Assembly: GCA_011772275.1 (NCBI GenBank)
Contig: WVZU01000353.1
Span: 1-11,013, forward strand
Direction of reading: 5' to 3'
Source of the DNA: Planctomycetales bacterium
Lineage (GTDB): Bacteria > Planctomycetota > Planctomycetia > Pirellulales > UBA7805
Length of the DNA: 11,013 nucleotides
Numbering within the stretch: position 1 is the stretch's first letter; each line of letters opens with the position of its first letter. Below the pieces are notes generated by a model that was given only the letters and a program-made list of their open reading frames with translations, was not told the origin of the DNA and did no database searches. The position numbers were made by a program, and so were the translations under genes. Below are positions 7,261-11,013 of this stretch, piece after piece.

Positions 7261-7918
7261 CTTCCGGTCCCTCTTCGATGACACCGCTACCGAACTGGCG
7301 GCGGACCCGCAGTTCTTCCGTCGTCGCAAAGTTTGCTCGGCGGGTACCATATTTTAAAATAAACGTCCCTTCCGGATCGAACACGTTTGTTTGGGATTCG
7401 TCCTGGCGGTCGGCTTTACCCAGGCTGCGAAAAGAGAGGTTGTGCACGAACGCCAGCCACTGGCGGTCTGGTGCCAGCGAAAAGAACATCCGCGATTCGG
7501 GCGTTTGTTGGAAGGTGCCTCCAAATCCGTTTCGGGGAAGGGGGGCCACGTGCAACGACATCATCAGCAGGCAGACCAGCAGCCAGCCGGTCCAGACCGA
7601 CAACAACATACCGCCCGGAACATCGACCCATTTATGAAAGCGGACTTTGACTTGGGAAGCGAATTCCGTCAGGGTGCGGAAGAGGATGAAGAGGCCGGTG
7701 AAGAGCCCCCAAAAGACGACCAGGTCGATGATGTAGGAAAACGTCGGCATTTTGGAATCCAGCCAGGTGGCGGCCGGTTCAAAATAATTTGTGGCCAGCA
7801 CGGCTGCGGTCAGGACATTAAAGAAGGTCAGCAGGGCATGCCACAATCCTTCTTTGCCGACAAAGGCGACGCACAGCGCGATGATCAGCAGCGGACCGAC
7901 GTACAACAAGAGGCTCAT
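7250..7918 (-). CDS. CvpA-family membrane protein
   Basis: A 222-residue inner-membrane protein with the CvpA (colicin V production) fold pattern: four hydrophobic segments at about 3-20, 27-46, 61-82 and 102-121. These include the family-like IIDLVVFWGLFTGLFILF and the glycine-containing entry to the fourth helix (VPGGMLLSVWTGWLLV). CvpA proteins are linked to envelope homeostasis and, in E. coli, colicin V export; their molecular role is unclear. After the fourth segment it carries an extra 100-residue tail, longer than in typical 160-residue members. The ATG has GGGAAG 6 bases upstream and lies 18 bases after the GspE-like stop codon, and its 3' end overlaps the next gene, so co-transcription is likely. 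The family call is from topology and motif style rather than from invariant residues. Confidence 0.8.
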   Translation of the reverse strand: MSLLLYVGPLLIIALCVAFVGKEGLWHALLTFFNVLTAAVLATNYFEPAATWLDSKMPTFSYIIDLVVFWGLFTGLFILFRTLTEFASQVKVRFHKWVDVPGGMLLSVWTGWLLVCLLMMSLHVAPLPRNGFGGTFQQTPESRMFFSLAPDRQWLAFVHNLSFRSLGKADRQDESQTNVFDPEGTFILKYGTRRANFATTEELRVRRQFGSGVIEEGPEVDQ

Positions 7919-7936
7919 TCGACACTTCCCATTTGC

Positions 7937-9700
7937 TCAGCTCTTCAACACCCGTTGCAGTTCCTCCAGCGAGGTAACTCCTCGGACCGCCAAGAGAATT
8001 CCCTGCTGCTGTTCCGACTGCAACCCTGCTTGACGCGCGGCCTTGCGCAGTAGTTGCAGTTCGGGCTTGGCTTGCAATATTTTGCGAATCTGGTCATCGA
8101 CCCGCAGTAATTCGAAAATGGCCGTTCGCCCATAGTAGCCGACGCCATTGCAGCGGGCGCACACCTTGGGGGGCTCGGTGGGGGGCCGATAAAAATGCGG
8201 GACCTGTTCCGGTTTGAGGCCTAACTTGGCCAGCAACTGGGGCTGCGGGGTGTACTCTGCGCGGCATTCTTCGCACAATTTGCGGATCAAGCGTTGATGC
8301 AACACAGCCTGGATGGCTTCGGCAAAGGGTTGGCGAGGCACTTTCAGCACCAGCACCCGCAAGAGGGCTTCGGCGGCATCTTTGGCCTGGATGGTCGTGA
8401 TGATCAGCCGCTCGTCGATCGCCTGCTGGCACAAGATCTGGGCCGAAGCGGCATCGACGATGTCACGACAGAGAATGATATCGGGCTGCGTGCGGCCGAC
8501 GGTTGGCAGGATGGCAGCCGGGGTCTGCCCGGCCGCTCGGCTGTATGTCTTCACATCAACGCTATCCAGTTCGGGATAACGCGCGTCGACATCCTCCACG
8601 CTCACAAAATCCCGCAAGAGGCGGTCGACTTGCATCACACTTCGTGTGAGCGTGGTCGACAAGCCACCGGAGGGGAGCGCCGAAAACAAGATCATCCCGC
8701 GTTCACCGCTCAACAATTCCTGCACTTGGGCTTCGAGTTTGGCCGACATGCCCAGGTCCTGCAGGGTGTCGAATTGTGGCGGAGCGACTTTGAACTGCAG
8801 CAACACCCGTGGACCGGCAGGGGTGGCCTGGACGTTCAGCATCGTGGGGATCGAGTCCTCGCCGGCCTGCATGGCAAACCGGCCGCTGACCTTGGCCTGG
8901 GGGGCATCGTTCTGGACGCCCGCCACGGTTTGGAAGACCTGCAGAAGTTGATCGCCAATCTCGCGCGGTTGCGGGTTGTGGGCCAGCCAGACACCGTCAA
9001 TCAAATAACGCACGGCCACCGACTCGCCGTAATCCAACAACACGGAGTCGGCGCGGTGCTTTAGGGCGTGGTCCAGCAACGTGCGTGCCGGGGTATAGCC
9101 GGGCAGCTGCCGAGCGGCGATGAGCAGCGCCTGGTTGGCCTGTTCGTCCGTGCCGGTGGCCCGGAGTTGCAGAGCGGGTCCTTTTTCGTGGCTGGCCACC
9201 GCTTCCGCCTCGATGCGGATGCCGATCTTTTTCAGCTTTTCCGCGCACCAGAACCGCAGGTGTGCGGGCGTGAGGATCCTTTCCTGTTCTTCGACCTGCA
9301 AATTGCGGTAGGCGAAGATGTAGAGCCCCAGGGGGACAAGGTAGGCCAGCAGCATGAGGAGGTATCCCAGCAGGAAACTGGTGAGGACCCAGATCAGCAA
9401 AAAGGCCCCTGCGAAGGTGCCGACCACGACGGGGATCCAGAGGTGCAGTCTTTTGAGCCGCAGGATCTGCATATCCTGGCTGACCCAATCGGTAGTGCGG
9501 ACCCAGACGGCGAACAGCAGCCAGCAGGCCACGATCTTCTTGGTGCTGAAGTAAAACCCAGGTCCCCGAAAGTAATCGTGATCCAACGGGTAGTAGGGCC
9601 AAGGGTCCACCGCGGCGGGATTTTCCTGAGCGAACACGCTTTGCGCCATCAGCGACAGGGATGTCAATGAGCCCAAGGCGGTCAGGAAGGTGCGCATCAT
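7937..9700 (-). CDS. Membrane-anchored GspE/PilB-like protein with degenerate ATPase motifs
   Basis: A 587-residue protein with a secretion-ATPase (GspE/PilB) domain on a membrane anchor. Residues 1-25 resemble a signal peptide (cut near SVFAQ); membrane segments follow at about 55-68, 87-106 and 109-131, with basic RLKR between the first two, which would place the rest in the cytoplasm. Residues from about 205 follow GspE order: the ADSVLLDYGESVAVRYLIDGV block, a Walker A region near 340-350, a Walker B region near 407-416, a His-box region near 435-442, then CEEC (about 475) and CARCNGVGYYGR (about 514), the zinc-binding part. Key residues are missing: L347 replaces the Walker A lysine (GGLSTT), D413 replaces the Walker B glutamate (ILCRDIVD), and Q438 replaces the His-box histidine. 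ATP hydrolysis is therefore unlikely. The frame is intact, arguing against a decayed gene. It follows pilT by 10 bases with no clear ribosome-binding site; two ATG codons are adjacent at 9700 and 9697. Confidence 0.9.
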   Translation of the reverse strand: MMRTFLTALGSLTSLSLMAQSVFAQENPAAVDPWPYYPLDHDYFRGPGFYFSTKKIVACWLLFAVWVRTTDWVSQDMQILRLKRLHLWIPVVVGTFAGAFLLIWVLTSFLLGYLLMLLAYLVPLGLYIFAYRNLQVEEQERILTPAHLRFWCAEKLKKIGIRIEAEAVASHEKGPALQLRATGTDEQANQALLIAARQLPGYTPARTLLDHALKHRADSVLLDYGESVAVRYLIDGVWLAHNPQPREIGDQLLQVFQTVAGVQNDAPQAKVSGRFAMQAGEDSIPTMLNVQATPAGPRVLLQFKVAPPQFDTLQDLGMSAKLEAQVQELLSGERGMILFSALPSGGLSTTLTRSVMQVDRLLRDFVSVEDVDARYPELDSVDVKTYSRAAGQTPAAILPTVGRTQPDIILCRDIVDAASAQILCQQAIDERLIITTIQAKDAAEALLRVLVLKVPRQPFAEAIQAVLHQRLIRKLCEECRAEYTPQPQLLAKLGLKPEQVPHFYRPPTEPPKVCARCNGVGYYGRTAIFELLRVDDQIRKILQAKPELQLLRKAARQAGLQSEQQQGILLAVRGVTSLEELQRVLKS

Positions 9701-9710
9701 CAGTGGAATT

Positions 9711-10805
9711 TCAGATTAAGCCGCCTTGGGAAACGCCGATACCCTTGAGTGCCATCTTCAGCTGCTGGCGGTTGGGCGAGACGTCGAACGCGGTCTCCTG
9801 ATCGATCAGTTCTTTTTCGACCAGGTCCTTCAAGCTCATATTGAAGTCCTGCATGCCCTCCTGCGCACCCTGCCGGATTGCGTCGCCCAGCTTTTCGTCT
9901 TCCTCTTCCAGGATCAACTTGCGAACGGTGCTGTTGAACGTCATGATTTCGACAGTGGGCACGCGGCCCACTTCCTTGTCGATCGCTTTGACCAGCTTTT
10001 GCGCCATGATCGCCACCATATTGGCGGCGATGGCACTGCGCAAGCCGCTGTGCATATTGGCGGGAAACAGGTCCAGGATGCGATTAATGACGGTGGCCGC
10101 GTTGGACGCGTGAATCGTGCCAAACACGAGGTGCCCCGTTTCGGCGGCGTGAATGGCCGTGGCAAACGTTTCCTGATCGCGCATTTCGCCCACCAGCATC
10201 ACATCCGGATCCTCGCGGACTGCATGCTTCATGCCGATCTCAAAATCCTTGACGTCGACACCAATCTCGCGTTGGTTGATCAGGCATTTGTCTTCCCGGA
10301 ACATGAATTCGATCGGATCTTCCAGCGTGAGGATATGTTTGCGATAGTGCGCGTTGATCCAGTTCAGCATCGAGGCGATCGTGGTGCTCTTCCCCGACCC
10401 GGTGACCCCGGCAATCAGGATCAGACCTTGGTGAAACGAGCAGAGTTTTTCGATTTGGGGAGGCAGGTGCAGGCCAGCGAAGTCGGGAATCGTGTTATTG
10501 ACCCGGCGAGCGACCAGGCCCACATGTCCCATTTGGGTCAGCAGGTTGACGCGGAACCGCCAGGTCTCGCCATCCACGTCCAGCATGTGCGCAAAATCCG
10601 CCCCCCCGTCGCGCTCGAAAACCTCCTGGTTGCGTTGATCCAGCAGCGGCAGGCACAGCCGGCGCATCTCTCGCTCGTCGATCGGCTCACGTTTCATGGC
10701 CCGCAGCACGCCGCCGACGCGGACGTAGGGCGGGTTGCCCACCTTGAGATGCAAATCGCTGGCCTCCAGCTTGACGGCCGCTCGGAAGATCTTGTCGATC
10801 TCCAT
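9711..10805 (-). CDS. pilT: Twitching-motility retraction ATPase PilT
   Basis: A 364-residue cytoplasmic hexameric ATPase that powers retraction of type IV pili by returning pilins to the inner membrane. All motifs are present: N-terminal EASDLHLKVG, Walker A GVTGSGKST with K139, Asp box TLEDPIEF (160-167), Walker B DVMLVGEMRD (201-210), His box GHLVFGTIHASNA with H232, and the PilT-style C-terminal GAQEGMQDFNMSLKDLV. Length is close to the usual 345-370. The frame is open to 10937, but that region overlaps hisF. The ATG at 10805 gives the family start (MEIDKIF); its ribosome-binding site is weak (AGGGC). A GTG at 10847 would add 14 residues and cannot be excluded. It lies 64 bases after hisF and 10 bases before the GspE-like gene. 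No pilin or other pilus gene is in the window. Confidence 0.96.
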   Translation of the reverse strand: MEIDKIFRAAVKLEASDLHLKVGNPPYVRVGGVLRAMKREPIDEREMRRLCLPLLDQRNQEVFERDGGADFAHMLDVDGETWRFRVNLLTQMGHVGLVARRVNNTIPDFAGLHLPPQIEKLCSFHQGLILIAGVTGSGKSTTIASMLNWINAHYRKHILTLEDPIEFMFREDKCLINQREIGVDVKDFEIGMKHAVREDPDVMLVGEMRDQETFATAIHAAETGHLVFGTIHASNAATVINRILDLFPANMHSGLRSAIAANMVAIMAQKLVKAIDKEVGRVPTVEIMTFNSTVRKLILEEEDEKLGDAIRQGAQEGMQDFNMSLKDLVEKELIDQETAFDVSPNRQQLKMALKGIGVSQGGLI

Positions 10806-10869
10806 GCCGTTGCCCTGCCGCTCGTGCTTCTCGCCCTGCTCGCTCACCTGCGTTGACCGTCCTGATAAC

Positions 10870-11013
10870 CTAAAGTCGGACCGGGATCCCCTGTTCGCGC
10901 ATGAATTGCTTGGTTTCCCGAATCGTGTACTGGCCAAAATGAAAGATACTGGCGGCCAGGGCCGCGTCCGCTTTGCCCCGCAAGATCGCGTCTGCCAGAT
11001 GAGCGGGCTGGCC
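10870..11013 (-). CDS. hisF: Imidazole glycerol phosphate synthase subunit HisF, C-terminal end (partial)
   Basis: The last 47 codons and the TAG stop of hisF; the gene continues beyond the right edge. HisF is the cyclase subunit that, with the HisH glutaminase, makes imidazole glycerol phosphate and AICAR in histidine synthesis. The fragment shows the eighth strand and last helix of the (beta/alpha)8 barrel: [18 protein letters not shown], then [16 protein letters not shown], ending in REQGIPVRL, the typical HisF terminus. It sits on the same strand as pilT, 64 bases upstream of it, so pilT may be read from a transcript that includes hisF. Confidence 0.95.
   Translation of the reverse strand, partial: GQPAHLADAILRGKADAALAASIFHFGQYTIRETKQFMREQGIPVRL

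Noticed and set aside
7937..9700. Reading the GspE-like gene as a decayed pseudogene
   Set aside because: The frame is intact over 587 codons, the zinc-finger cysteines and domain order are kept, and it sits in a tight cluster; selective loss of catalytic residues fits a pseudo-enzyme better.
9726..10856. A 376-codon plus-strand open frame antisense to pilT
   Set aside because: It mirrors the conserved pilT sequence and its translation resembles no protein family; a shadow of coding bias.

Overview
The window reads as ordinary chromosomal DNA of a planctomycete, most likely from the order Pirellulales. This is inferred from recognised protein styles: a planctomycete-type PilT followed by a membrane-anchored GspE-like protein, a large secreted family-10-glycosylhydrolase-like protein, a secreted DUF6807 (PmoA-like) protein, and a Trm112-like protein without its usual metal cysteines. 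All supported genes lie on the minus strand. No tRNA, rRNA, insertion sequence, CRISPR array or phage gene was recognised.

Layout in direction of transcription (right to left). The right edge holds the last 47 codons of hisF (histidine biosynthesis). After 64 bases (from the preferred ATG) comes pilT, a complete twitching-motility ATPase with all its catalytic motifs. Ten bases later comes a 587-residue protein with a signal peptide, three membrane segments and a cytoplasmic GspE/PilB-like domain. That domain keeps the CxxC zinc-finger region but has lost the Walker A lysine, the Walker B glutamate and the His-box histidine. Eighteen bases later is a CvpA-family membrane protein, then an overlapping small membrane protein that probably starts at TTG. 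A Trm112-like protein (120-base gap) and a HIT-family hydrolase (252-base gap) follow. Then come two secreted proteins: a DUF6807 protein and, behind a 357-base gap with a possible promoter, a 1292-residue glycosidase-like protein.

How the genes may work together. The tight spacing of pilT, the GspE-like gene, cvpA and the small membrane gene suggests one transcript and a shared envelope or pilus-related role, but no pilin, PilC or secretin gene is in view. The two secreted proteins at the left end fit polysaccharide or sugar-derivative handling, but no substrate can be named. The observation most worth following is the apparent GspE/PilB pseudo-ATPase, membrane-tethered and encoded directly after an intact PilT.

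Limits: family calls come from reading the protein sequences and no database search was run. Start sites were chosen from ribosome-binding sites, family start points and neighbouring stops.
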